Below are positions 21,687 to 32,393 of a stretch of 64,000 nucleotides of DNA, in pieces (position 1 is the first letter of the stretch; every line of letters begins with the position of its first letter). The translations under genes were made by a program, and so were the position numbers. The notes below the pieces were generated by a model that saw only the letters and a list, made by a program, of their open reading frames with translations, ran no database searches and had not been told where the DNA came from. The DNA lies in contig JAKCPI010001563.1 in NCBI GenBank assembly GCA_023213315.1, positions 62,001 to 126,000 of the forward strand. The letters are read 5' to 3'. This DNA comes from Euborellia annulipes. Its lineage: Eukaryota; Arthropoda; Insecta; Dermaptera; Anisolabididae.

Positions 21687-22683
21687 CTTAAAATTTACTT
21701 TTATTTTAGAAAATATATATAGCGCTACGAATTTCATTTTTCAGTATTATTGTATAATAGTAAAATATGTGGAATATAATAATAACTTTGACATTTTGTA
21801 TTTAATTTAGAAAAAAAAAATGTTTTTGACGATAACAAATGTATTTATTAATATAATCAATCAATGGAATGTAATTATTAATATATTTTTTATTCTTCAA
21901 ACGTTTTAATTTTATTTTTTAATAAATTTGTATTAAAAATGATGGTCTTTGTAACAAGAGTGAACAGGAGAATAGAATAGTAAAGGAGTGTGTTGGCGCC
22001 AAAAAAAAAAATAACCTCCTCTCTGTTTTTGACCTCCGGGTATTCTTTGGTAATTTATCATATAAATTATATATATATATATATATATATTGTATATAGA
22101 AAGAAAATCTTTTAATTGAATAAAATATGATTTGTGCTGCACTCTTTTGGAAACTTTAAAAATTATACTTATAATTCTAAAAGTCTCCACAAGGTCGCAG
22201 CACTAATCAGCCTGAGATAGATTTCCTCTTAATTTATATGATAAATTACCAATGATTAATACCCGGAGGTCAAAACCGAGAGGAGGTTATTTTTTTTTTG
22301 GCGCCAACACACTCCTTTACTATTCTATTCTCCTGTTCACTCCTGTTACAAAGACCATCATTTTTAATACAAATTTATTAAAAAATAACATTAAAAAGTA
22401 TGAAGAATTAAAAATTAATTAATAATCATTATATAAATATTAACAATTAATTAATTAAATTTGTTATATATAGTCTTATAATCAAAATACATTAAAAAAT
22501 ATTATCTTCTTCTTCTATCCTCGACCCTATTATTCCCGCGGTGCGGGGTCGGCGGACATTAAAAAATATATTTTAAAATTAAGTACAAATTTCAAGATCA
22601 ATTACTTACTCCACAGATTACTACTATTATAATACTGAAAAACGGAATTGGTAGCGCTATATATTTTGTAAAGTAAAATTAAG
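21687..22683. mobile_element. One-kilobase modular foldback element
   Basis: The outer inverted repeat carries ATATATAGCGCTACGAATT (left) against AATTGGTAGCGCTATATAT (right). An inner, longer inverted repeat of about 190 bases begins AATAAATTTGTATTAAAAATG and includes AGGAGAATAGAATAGTA, GGAGTGTGTTGGCGCCAA, AACCTCCTCTC and GACCTCCGGGTATT. The core has GTGCTGCACTCTTTTGGAAA and ends GTCGCAGCAC. The same inner modules form the heart of the 5.3 kb palindrome at 25690-26310. No coding frame is present. The central AT tract (22069-22091) is a microsatellite. Confidence 0.7.
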
Positions 22684-23410
22684 TTTCAAGGAATTGAAAA
22701 TCTGAAACTAAATAGGCATATAAAAGGAGGAAATTACCTCCCCCTCCCCTGAGATTTGAGAAAAATATTTTTTTTGGGAATTAAAATTTATTTTGAATAT
22801 AAAATTTTAAAAAGTAATACTTAAAAATTTGATTCGTATATAGATATTCTGTAAACAAGTACAGAATGCACCTTTAAATTACCGAAAATAAGAAAAAATT
22901 GTCTGAGGTGCGACCGGTCACACCAGAGACAGACAGGCACATACACAGGCAAAAAATTTTTATAAATAAAATTAAAATAATTTAATACATTCAAATTGTA
23001 TAAAACAAAAACAAATCTACTAAAAAAAAAAAATTAAAATTTTAAAAAATTTGTTTTATGAAAATTATTTTTAGGCTATATTTATACTAGGCCTATTTTT
23101 AATTTTCTTCTTTTAATTCAATATAAAATGTTTTTAGAAATTAGAAATACAATAGAGTCTATATAAAATATTTTGAAAAAAAAAATGAATTTCTTACTCT
23201 TTTAATTTTTTTTAATTTAAAAGGTTTTATTTTTCAAAAGTAAAAATGTATCATTTTTAAAAATAAATGAAATAAAAGAAGACATATTGCCCCCCTCTGC
23301 CTCCTCCTATAGGATGCCAGGCCCCCCGGCCCTATAGGAGGGGGCAATGTACCCTTGCCCCCCCACCCAGTTCCCGCGCCGTATGCATGAGGTATAAAAA
23401 ACAGTTAGGA
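22684..23410. other. Non-coding spacer with a GC hairpin
   Basis: CCTCCTATAGG and CCTATAGGAGG (23293-23342) form a hairpin flanked by C- and G-runs. The remainder is AT-rich. GTGCGACCGGTCACACCAGA (22908-22927) resembles the tip of the AATCTGGTGTGAC hairpins. No gene is seen. Confidence 0.4.
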
Positions 23411-23426
23411 ATAAAAAAAAAAAAAA

Positions 23427-24729
23427 GTGCAGGAGGTGGATTTGAACTCGGGAAGTTTGGTTAAGTGAGAATGGAAAAAATATAAATTGATTGACGATTT
23501 AACCACTTGCGCCACACCTGATTTAAATGCTAGGAGGACAAATAAGCCATATAAGAAATATGAAATAAAAGAAGTATTAAAAAAATTTTAATATTCCACA
23601 TATGATATATCATTTTTCATTACTTTTTATGCTGATTAATAATTTATAATCAAAATGTCAATAACATGAATAGTTTTCAAATAATTCAATGGGCAAACGT
23701 CAGATTGTTTATGCCTTAATGTAATTAAACCAAAAAGTCTATCTAACATATGATACATGAAATTAATTCTTGAATTCTCCCTGATTCCAGAGAACTAAAG
23801 CCCTTTTAATTATATGATCTAATTTGGGAGTTATTGGCGATCAAAGTTAAGCTTATTTTCGGCCTTAATGACATCAACACTCAATTTTCTATATTATCGA
23901 AAAAGCTTATTTGGCATTGTCTGATTTAAACCAAATTTTTACCAGAGATTTATAATTAAAAAATGAGTTTTTTCTAAAGTTTCATTGAGATTGGTAAAGA
24001 AATAAATAAAATATTGACTATTTTGTAAATTGAGTTTTAGAATTCGGGATCCCGGATGCGTAAAGAGAGCCGTCTATGAACCGGCTCTAGGCTTGAATCT
24101 GAGATCCCAATTCTAAAACTCAATTTACAAAATAGTCAATATTTTATTTATTTCTTTACCAATCTCAATGAAACTTTAGAAAAAACTCATTTTTTAATTA
24201 TAAATCTCTGGTAAAAATTTGGTTTTAATTAGACAATGCTAAATAAGTTTTTTCGATAATATAGAAAATTGAGTGTTGATGTCATTAAGGTCGAAAATCG
24301 CTTGAAAATAGTCTTAACTTTGATCGCCAATAACTCCCAAATTAGATCATATAATTAAAAGATGTTTAGTTATTTGAAATCAGGAGAAATTCAAGAACTA
24401 ATAACATGTATCATATGTTATATAGAGTTTTTGGTTTAATTACATTAAGGCATTTACAATCTGACGTTTCCCCATTGAATAATTTGAAAACTATCCATCC
24501 TTTGGAAATTTTGATTATAAATTATTAATCTGCATAAAAACTATTAAAAAATGATATATCATATGTACAATATTAAAATTTTTTAAATTCCTCTTTCATT
24601 CAATATTCCTTATTTTTTTAATTTCAATAAATTCTAATAGTAGCTGCGTCGGTAAAGTGGTCGACATTAATATTTTTTCCATCCTCACTATTCCAAACTT
24701 CGCCAGTTCAAATCCATCTTCCGCACGTT
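23427..24729. mobile_element. Foldback element capped by tRNA-like ends (left palindrome arm)
   Basis: Two imperfect inverted arms of about 520 bases (23530-24046 and about 24105-24620) surround a unique centre containing GGATCCCGGATGCG and a small AGAGCCG...CGGCTCT stem. Just outside each arm sits a tRNA-like segment: minus-oriented at 23428-23515 and plus-oriented at 24642-24727, each with A-box-like and B-box-like sequence (AGTTCAAATCC in the plus copy). The element therefore carries potential RNA polymerase III promoters pointing outward from both ends. No open frame is present. Such an architecture is not one I can match to a named family. Confidence 0.65.
24642..24727 (+). repeat. tRNA-like segment with A and B boxes
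   Basis: TCGGTAAAGTGG at 24649-24660 resembles a polymerase III A box and CAGTTCAAATCC near 24710 a B box. The stems do not form a working tRNA cloverleaf, so this is a tRNA-derived cap of the foldback element rather than a tRNA gene. It is followed by a T-run, a possible polymerase III terminator. Confidence 0.5.
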
Positions 24730-25217
24730 TTTTTCATCCTTATTATTATCATCAATTTCCTTTTATTTTTAATACTAACACTATATTTTCCTAAAAAATG
24801 AAATAAATAAAAAAATCAAACAATATAAATACAATAATAATCTTTTAAATTGTTAACTGCTAATTTGCTTATTTCGGTCCTTCTCTCATTTATTTATCGA
24901 TATTCCACGAGCCGATTTTTCAAGGCCAAGTGGTATTTTGACTATAGACAAATGTGGAATTCATTATTAATAGGGCCTATTTAATTATTATTGATAATCT
25001 TCACAGGTTTTAATTTTATTTTAATAAATTTGTATTCAAATATGGTTTTTTTTTTCATCCTTATTATAATCATCAATTTCCTTTTATTTTTAATGCTAAA
25101 CCTCTGAGGTTTACAGACCATAAGATATGAATTTTTGCTCAATCATCCTCGAAATTCTTTTTTTAATGTTAACTCATGGTGTGACTAAACGAACACAACT
25201 TTTTTGAGATGTTAGTG

Positions 25218-25385
25218 CAAGGGCGGATACAAGGGGGGGGGTAAAGGGGGTAATTACCCCCCCCCCCGAGATTTGAAAAAACGGGAAAAATGTTAGAAAC
25301 CGAAAAAAGAAATTTTGGTTCCGCGTAAAACAAAATTTTTCCCAGATTACCCCCCCCCCGAGAAACACCTCTGGATCCGCCCTTG
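25218..25385 (+). mobile_element. hAT MITE with CAAGGGCGGAT ends (left-arm copy, internally shortened)
   Basis: The inverted ends are CAAGGGCGGATAC and the reverse complement of GATCCGCCCTTG. Both flanks are TGTTAGTG (25210-25217 and 25386-25393), an exact 8-bp target duplication. At 168 bp it lacks about 120 bp of interior present in the mirror copy at 26617-26906. Long G- and C-runs lie inside both ends. Confidence 0.9.
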
Positions 25386-25570
25386 TGTTAGTGTGTTTCG
25401 AATATGAACAATTAAAATAGATAAATTAGGGTTTTGAAATGTGCCAAGATCAACCTTGTTGATTTATTATATATTTTTGAAATTTTGATAAATCATTTCT
25501 AATTTTTACTTATGAAATGCATGTGGTCAAGTTTGAAACTAAGGTGCTATGGGAATCAATATCTCGACAC

Positions 25571-25642
25571 AAAAAATCTGGTGTGAACAGCACGGTGCCC
25601 TTCGGAAAGAGAAAGCTGTGTGCTAGTCACACCAGATTTTTT
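25571..25642. repeat. AATCTGGTGTGAC hairpin, copy 2
   Basis: AAAAAATCTGGTGTGAACAG pairs with CTAGTCACACCAGATTTTTT, with an inner stem round GGTGCCCTTCGG. It is the exact reverse complement of the hairpin at 26361-26432, as expected for the two palindrome arms. Confidence 0.75.
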
Positions 25643-25689
25643 GAATGTATTTAACTATAGAGTGTAAGTATTAATATATAATTATTATT

Positions 25690-26310
25690 GATAATCTTCA
25701 TACTTATTAATTTTATTTTAATAAATTTGTATTAAAATATGGTTTTTGTAACAGGAGAATAGAATAGTAGAGGAGTGTCTTGGCGCCAAAAGTTTAATAA
25801 CCTCCTATCTGCTTTTGATCTCCGGGTAATTCAAAAATTATTATCATTGGAATTGTATTATATAACATTTTTATAATAGAATAAAATAATTGATTTGTGC
25901 TGCACTCTTATGGAGACTTTAAAAATTATACATTTATAATTCTAAATGTCTCCACAAGTTCGCAGCACCAGTCAGCCTGAGATATCCTCCATGTATCTGT
26001 TCACTATGGAGAGTTATGTTATTCAGGCTGATGGGTGCTGCAAACTTGTGGAGATGCTTAGAATTATAAATGTATAATTTTTAAAGTCTCCATAAGAGTG
26101 CAGCACAAATCAATTATTTTATTCTATTATAAAAATGTTATATAATACAATTCCAATGATAATAATTTTTGAATTACCCGGAGATCAAAAGCAGATAGGA
26201 GGTTATTAAACTTTTGGCGCCAAGACACTCCTCTACTATTCTATTCTCCTGTTACAAAAACCATATTTTAATACAAATTTATTAAAATAAAATTAATAAG
26301 TATGAAGATT
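25690..26310. repeat. Foldback core at the palindrome centre
   Basis: It contains, on each side of position 26000, the modules AATAAATTTGTATTAAAATATGG, AGGAGAATAGAATAGTA, GTCTTGGCGCCAA and GATCTCCGGGTAATTC, then GTGCTGCACTCTTATGGAGA. These are the same modules, in the same order, as in the separate element at 21687-22683. The junction is a small CTCCAT...ATGGAG hairpin. This suggests that the palindrome grew outward from one such foldback element. Confidence 0.65.
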
Positions 26311-26360
26311 ATCAATAATAATTATATATTAATACTTACATTCTATAGTTAAATACATTC

Positions 26361-26432
26361 AAAAAATCTGGTGTGACTAGCACACAGCTTTCTCTTTCCG
26401 AAGGGCACCGTGCTGTTCACACCAGATTTTTT
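26361..26432. repeat. AATCTGGTGTGAC hairpin, copy 3
   Basis: Mirror of the hairpin at 25571-25642 in the right arm of the palindrome. It is followed by GTGTCGAGATATTGAGTT, the junction shared with copies at 18233 and 30083. Confidence 0.75.
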
Positions 26433-26616
26433 GTGTCGAGATATTGAGTTCATAGCACCTTAGTTTCAAACTTGACCACATGCATTTCATAAGTAAAAAT
26501 TAGAAATGATTTATCAAAATTTCAAAAATATATAATAAATCAACAAGGTTGATCTTGGCACATTTCAAAACCCTAATTTATCTATTTTAATTGTTCATAT
26601 TCGAAACACACTAACA

Positions 26617-26906
26617 CAAGGGCGGATCCAGAGGTGTTTCTCGGGGGGGGGGGGGGTAATCTGGGAAAAATTTTGTTTTTCGCGGAACCAAAAATTTTTT
26701 CGTGTGCCGTTCGCGGAACCAAAAATTTTTCCCGTCCGAAAAAATATTTTACCTTTTTTTTTAGAGACCCAAAATTTTTCCCGCCTGCGGAACCAAAAAT
26801 TTTTCATGCTCCGTTCGCGGTTTCTAAAATTTTTCCCGTTTTTCAAATCTCGGGGGGGGGGGGGGTAATTACCCCCTTTACCCCCCCCCCCTTGTATCCG
26901 CCCTTG
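26617..26906 (-). mobile_element. hAT MITE with CAAGGGCGGAT ends (right-arm copy, longer)
   Basis: 290 bp, flanked on both sides by CACTAACA (26609-26616 and 26907-26914), the reverse complement of the left-arm target duplication. The interior has three near-identical units of GCGGAACCAAAAATTTTTC, giving open but low-complexity frames on both strands that are not genes. Confidence 0.9.
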
Positions 26907-27367
26907 CACTAACATCTCAAAAAAGTTAACATTAAAAAAAGAATTTCGAGGATGATTGAGCAAAAATTCATATCTTATGGTCTGTAAACCTCAGAGGTTT
27001 AGCATTAAAAATAAAAGGAAATTGATGATTATAATAAGGATGAAAAAAAAACCATATTTGAATACAAATTTATTAAAATAAAATTAAAACCTGTGAAGAT
27101 TATCAATAATAATTAAATAGGCCCTATTAATAATGAATTACATTTGTCTATAGTCAAAATACCACTTGGCCTTGAAAAATCGGCTCGTGGAATATCGATA
27201 AATAAATGAGAGAAGGACCGAAATAAGCAAATTAGCAGTTAACAATTTAAAAGATTATTATTGTATTTATATTGTTTGATTTTTTTATTTATTTCATTTT
27301 TTAGGAAAATATAGTGTTAGTATTAAAAATAAAAGGAAATTGATGATAATAATAAGGATGAAAAAAA

Positions 27368-28678
27368 CGTGCGGAAGATGGATTTGAACTGGCGAAGTTT
27401 GGAATAGTGAGGATGGAAAAAATAATAATGTCGACCACTTTACCGACTCAGCTACTATTAGAATTTATTGAAATTAAAAAAATAAGGCCATATAAGGAAC
27501 ATTGAATGAAAGAGGAATTTAAAAAATTTTAATATTGTACATATGATATATCATTTTTTAATAGTTTTTATGCAGATTAATAATTTATAATCAAAATTTC
27601 CAAAGGATGGATAGTTTTCAAATTATTCAATGGGGAAACGTCAGATTGTAAATGCCTTAATGTAATTAAACCAAAAACTCTATATAACATATGATACATG
27701 TTATTAGTTCTTGAATTTCTCCTGATTTCAAATAACTAAACATCTTTTAATTATATGATCTAATTTGGGAGTTATTGGCGATCAAAGTTAAGACTATTTT
27801 CAAGCGATTTTCGACCTTAATGACATCAACACTCAATTTTCTATATTATCGAAAAAACTTATTTAGCATTGTCTAATTAAAACCAAATTTTTACCAGAGA
27901 TTTATAATTAAAAAATGAGTTTTTTTCTAAAGTTTCATTGAGATTGGTAAAGAAATAAATAAAATATTGACTATTTTGTAAATTGAGTTTTAGAATTGGG
28001 ATCTCAGATTCAAGCCTAGAGCCGGTTCATAGACGGCTCTCTTTACGCATCCGGGATCCCGAGTTCTAAAACTCAATTTACAAAATAGTCAATATTTTAT
28101 TTATTTCTTTACCAATCTCAATGAAACTTTAGAAAAAACTCATTTTTTAATTATAAATCTCTGGTAAAAATTTGGTTTAAATCAGACAATGCCAAATAAG
28201 CTTTTTCGATAATATAGAAAATTGAGTGTTGATGTCATTAAGGCCGAAAATAAGCTTAACTTTGATCGCCAATAACTCCCAAATTAGATCATATAATTAA
28301 AAGGGCTTTAGTTCTCTGGAATCAGGGAGAATTCAAGAATTAATTTCATGTATCATATGTTAGATAGAGTTTTTGGTTTAATTACATCAAGGCATAAACA
28401 ATCTGACGTTTGCCCATTGAATTATTTGAAAACTATTCATGTTATTGACATTTTGATTATAAATTATTAATCAGCATAAAAAGTAATGAAAAATGATATA
28501 TCATATGTGGAATATTAAAATTTTTTTAATACTTCTTTTATTTCATATTTCTTATATGGCTTATTTGTCCTCCTAGCATTTAAATCAGGTGTGGCGCAAG
28601 TGGTTAAATCGTCAATCAATTTATATTTTTTCCATTCTCACTTAACCAAACTTCTCGAGTTCAAATCCACCTCCTGCA
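27368..28678. mobile_element. Foldback element capped by tRNA-like ends (right palindrome arm)
   Basis: Reverse-complement counterpart of 23427-24729. The outer cap (28585-28678, plus) has A box TGGCGCAAGTGG at 28592-28603 and B box AGTTCAAATCC at 28658-28668, with an AGGTG/CACCT pairing that resembles an acceptor stem. The inner cap is minus-oriented at 27369-27455. The centre with AGAGCCG...CGGCTCT is near 28030. Confidence 0.65.
28585..28678 (+). repeat. tRNA-like segment with A and B boxes (outer cap)
   Basis: A box TGGCGCAAGTGG and B box AGTTCAAATCC lie 66 bases apart, as in tRNA-derived SINE heads with a long variable region. It is followed by a run of ten T. The T-stem is mispaired, so it is not a functional tRNA. 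The mirror copy is at 23428-23515 on the minus strand. Confidence 0.5.
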
Positions 28679-28690
28679 TTTTTTTTTTAA

Positions 28691-29221
28691 ATCATATTAT
28701 CAATTTCCTTTTATTTTTAATGCTAACTTATAATTTCATTTATCTGTCATTATAACGAGAGAAATGATTTGTGGAATATAAATTTTCGTAACCCTATGTT
28801 TAGGGAATTTTGACAAATTTTTAAATAACTTTTTTTTTATTTATGTTGCCATGAAGGCCACAATTTTAACCAATTACGCTGGCTGGAGTTGGAGAACGGA
28901 TCTAGAGGAGCAAATGAGCAAAGTATTATCACAGATTAATGATATATCATTTAATCTGTGGCTTGGAACATGCTGTTTTTACAGGAGCAAGATTTTTGCC
29001 GCCTTTCGGAATTTTTCCCCAAATCATTTAATCCCCTCTTTTTTATTTTGTATATCTGGAATAGCCCAACTTCGTTTTAACAATGGGTAAATTGTCAATC
29101 CACCGCCCCTCTATTTTTTGCCGCTATAGGATTCAGCCTTTTCAGTCTATTTAGAAATACAGCCCTGTAAAAAAAAGGAAAAACTATACTATTAAATTTT
29201 ATCTTAATTAAATCTCTATAT
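28691..29221. other. Unassigned spacer
   Basis: Begins with ATCAATTTCCTTTTATTTTTAATGC, a module that also occurs twice within each palindrome arm, then AT-rich sequence. The plus-strand frame at 28851-29090 has no recognisable feature. Confidence 0.4.
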
Positions 29222-29660
29222 TTCATATAGAGAGAGAAAGTATTGCGATAATGTCAAAAATTCGATGTCGAGATTTTAATAGATATACATGTTTTGAGGT
29301 CCCCTGAGTCCAAAAAAGTGGGTCCCGCAAATTGGTCTGTGTGTGTGTGGACATTTTTGACCATGAAGGAAATGAGCTAGGAGGTTGAAATTTTATATTT
29401 AAGTTAGGCATCTTCCGAACTCGTGTAAATAAGCTTTTAATCGAAATCGGCCAAAAAGTACTAGTACTTTACTGTTGTACTTTTTTAGTTTTTTTCGATT
29501 TTCTCAAATTTCGCTCCAACGATTTTTTTTTAATTCATAAATTAACTATTTTTTAGATGCTCTTTAAAATGTATATTCTCATTTTGCCGTTGAAATCTTC
29601 TGAAGACCACTTTACTCTTGTACTTCATATGAAAGAGAGGAGAAATAGTTGCCATGGTAA
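29222..29660 (-). repeat. Dispersed repeat family, inverted copy B
   Basis: Reverse complement of copy A (18233-18815), with AGAGAGAAAGTATTG, ATTCGATGTCGAGATTTT, TGAGGTCCCCTGAGTCC, a short GT tract, AAGTACTAGTACTTTACTG, TTTAGATGCTCTTT and AGGAGAAATAGTTGCCATG in inverted order. Its hairpin partner lies further right at 30115-30208. Confidence 0.7.
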
Positions 29661-30114
29661 CAGAATTTAAATCTTTTTCTTTTTATTAGATTAAAAATCA
29701 ATTATTATTTAAATGCCCTTTTATTTTTATTTTATTTCTGTCTTTAATTGTTTCGGAGAAAACATATCTCTCTCTCACTTGCCAACATTATCGTCTGTCT
29801 CTCTCTTTCTACTCGTTTAAAATTCACTGTCCGCCTTATCCTTTCATAGGCCCAATGTTAATTTCCTATAGGGATTTGTATGTTAATTTCGATTCAAAAG
29901 GGGGGGGTCCCCTTTGGAACTTTTTACTCATTTAAAAATTTTTTTTCCAATTCTTATGAAATTTTGTATTTATTTAGAATTCTATATTGTGTATAAAATG
30001 TTCAAATATGAGATTAAAATTTTGAAAAATAACCATAGTTTATTTCAAGAAGTCAACATTTAAAATGCAAGTTTGAACCTAAGGTGCTATCGGAAACTAA
30101 ATATATCTCGACAC

Positions 30115-30208
30115 AAAAAATCTGGTGTGACCAGCACGGTGCACAACTTTCTCTTACCGAAGGGTAAGAGAAAGTTGTGTGCTGTGCGCCAGTCACACCA
30201 GATTTTTT
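30115..30208. repeat. AATCTGGTGTGAC hairpin, copy 4 (most symmetrical)
   Basis: AAAAAATCTGGTGTGAC and GTCACACCAGATTTTTT are perfect complements, with a perfect inner stem CTTTCTCTTACC against GGTAAGAGAAAG round GAAG. It is preceded by AGGTGCTATCGGAAACTAAA, shared with the copy at 25.5 kb. Confidence 0.8.
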
Positions 30209-30875
30209 AAATTAATAATAGAGAGTAAAGTTTCTAAAACATTCGAAATTCGAACCCTATCTCATGGATATATAAATTGTATAATTATGACGTCGTCGAA
30301 TATTTTAAAATAAAATATTAATATATTCTAATTAAAAAAATAGGAAATGAATTTGAACAACTCTAAACATCCCCTAAAATAAAACAAGGCCTGCTTTGAA
30401 ATTCTCTTCATTTAAAATAAAACATTAAATTAATAACATAAGTAAACAGTTTAATATTTTAAATAGTATTTAAATAAAAAAATACATTACAAAAAATTAT
30501 AACAAATATGGCCTATCAATTTTTTTTTCTTTGTAATAAAATTTTAAGTAAATATGGGATCAAATACAAAATACAAGGGTCTTTTTCCATATAAAAATAG
30601 TTATGTATATTTTTAGAATGAAATTAAATGCAATAAAAAATTTAAAATATTAAATATATTTACACATACACAAAAAAAAATAAAAATTATAAAAATGCCA
30701 TTTTATGGAATGATTTGTTAAGTTTAATTTTAAATTTTCCATATAATTTTTTTTTTTTTTAATTTTCTTTATATTCTTGAATTTTTTAAATTAAAATATT
30801 TTATTATTTCTAATAAAAGGATTCCATTTCAAATAATAATAAATGAGAAAATTTAAATAAGAATATATATATTAG

Positions 30876-31027
30876 AGAAACGGTGGCCTTTTACGAGAGA
30901 GATATCTGAGTCACATATGGACGTTTGTTTCCAAAAGGCCAAACGCGAACAAAGCATCGAGTACGCGACGGCTACAGAGGAGCCAGGCACTGGCCTGCCA
31001 TCCCGCGATGCTCACCTCACTGTTTAA
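30876..31027 (+). CDS. Candidate terminal exon with a PDZ-ligand-like C-terminus
   Basis: A GC-richer island in very AT-rich DNA is open on the plus strand from a weak acceptor (TATATTAG, ending 30875) to a TAA at 31025-31027. It reads about 50 codons, ending Asp-Ala-His-Leu-Thr-Val. The last residues fit the class I PDZ-ligand pattern Ser/Thr-X-Val only if read with His-Leu-Thr-Val (Leu at -2), so the match is approximate. A start is possible at Met 30917. An AATAAA lies 96 bases after the stop (31123-31128). The exon would be convergent with ACC. No family is recognised. The minus strand is also open here, so strand is not certain. Confidence 0.35.
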
Positions 31028-32270
31028 GTAATATACCTATAGATGATATATTTACATATATTACATTTTCTCCAATACTATGGGGATATCTCGCAAAATT
31101 ACTTTTTATATTTTATTTAAAAAATAAACAAATATAATAATTAAATTCAAAAATAATTTATTTTTATCAATAAATCAAGAATAAAGGAGGTTTTATAATA
31201 ATATTTTCAAATCTCTCTAGCCAGCCATGTGTCCCATTTGTGCAACTTTTAGTCTCATGCTGCGCGATTTGGATGCAATTCTCAAATCGTAGATTCATTC
31301 AACCGTCAAGAGGCAGGCGGGTTTAAAGCGTTAGTGCTTAGCCCGAATAAACAGTGCGTTTTTTGCCGATTCGTCAAATCTTAATTTATTCAATAGGATG
31401 AAACATTTAACGGCGCTCGACGAATGGTTTCTTTCAATATTTCGCTCGTGGCTAGAGGACGATCAGCAAAAACCATTTTTTAAATGAAAAATAAATAAAT
31501 TCAGGGCGCTGCTGACTCGACAAAAAACGACAAGTGTTTTTTTGGGCTATTAACTAGGAAATTCTTCCATTTACAGAATAATATTCAACAAACAAATCAA
31601 TCTTATTAATTTGATAATGAATTTTTTTTTCGATAGGCTAAAATAAAATAAAATTATATAGAAATAAATAAACTAAAAAATATTATATGTTGCACATATA
31701 GAACACAGGGACCAACGTTTAGGAAAAATCCTAACTTCATAAAAATTTTAATTATATTTAAAGAGATTTTTTAATTTTCTTATTAAAAAAAAAAAAAGTC
31801 GAAGGGTAAGCCTTTCTGATTCACTTAGCGTTATTTTTCAGAATAAAAATATTAAATTCCTTTTTTCTACTGAAGCGAATGCGCGATCTCGGTTTCTAGT
31901 TTGAATAATAGGAGATGCCGATGCGGCAAAGATCGCTTTTCGGACTAAATGTGCAAGATTTTTGAATTCTTTTATATTAATTTTTAAATTTTATTAATTT
32001 CATAATACTTTTCCCAGAGATAAAATAAATATTTTAATTATTGTATTTTGTATTTGACGTTTACTTGTTAATCCATATTAAAAATGTATTATAAATTCCA
32101 TTTTTTACAAAAAATATAGCTATCTTAATTTTTTTTTCTAGTTTTTTTTTTTTTAAATCAGTGGGGAGGTTGATTGAAAATTAAATAATAAAAAGGAAAA
32201 CGACCGTTTTATAAAAGAAAATAATTATAAATTTCTATTTAAAATAACTAATAATAAAAATATCCGTTCG
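31028..32270. other. Region between the convergent candidate exon and ACC
   Basis: Two GC-richer patches (31225-31460 and 31790-31960) lack a long frame, although both carry related words such as GCCGAT and GATGCGGCAAAGATCG. They may be decayed element fragments. Part of this stretch is expected to be the ACC 3' UTR. Confidence 0.35.
31990..31995 (-). terminator. Candidate ACC poly(A) signal
   Basis: AATAAA on the minus strand about 275 bases after the ACC stop codon, the first exact hexamer I see downstream. In such AT-rich DNA the hexamer is common, so the assignment is tentative. Confidence 0.25.
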
Positions 32271-32393
32271 TCATTGATCGATAAGTTCTAATTCTTCCAT
32301 ATGCTGAAGAGAACGAAGAAGTTCAGTTCTTTCTTGAATTGACAAATGATTTACAAGTTCTCCTAACGTTGCCATTCGAAGCTCAGGGTCCTT
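32271..32393 (-). CDS. ACC: ACC exon 32 (last coding exon and stop)
   Basis: Encodes [18 protein letters not shown] and [11 protein letters not shown], then TGA at 32273-32271. It matches the helical C-terminal tail of animal ACC. Acceptor TTTTTTAG. Confidence 0.92.
   Translation of the reverse strand, partial: KDPELRMATLGELVNHLSIQERTELLRSLQHMEELELIDQ

Larger units (their letters stand above)
23411..28690. repeat. 5.3 kb near-perfect palindrome
   Basis: The left arm (about 23411-25993) and right arm (about 26008-28690) are reverse complements of each other over about 2.6 kb with only a short loop near 26000. Landmarks pair in order: a tRNA-like end at 23428 with 28678, the foldback centre near 24075 with 28030, a hAT MITE at 25218-25385 with 26617-26906, a hairpin at 25571-25642 with 26361-26432, and core modules round 26000. 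The arms differ by small changes and by a 122-bp length difference in the MITE, so they are not trivially identical copies. No coding frame is supported. Confidence 0.85.

Noticed and set aside
26595..26963. Overlapping 92- and 122-codon frames on both strands
   Set aside because: They are translations of a MITE with G/C runs and a short internal tandem repeat, not genes.
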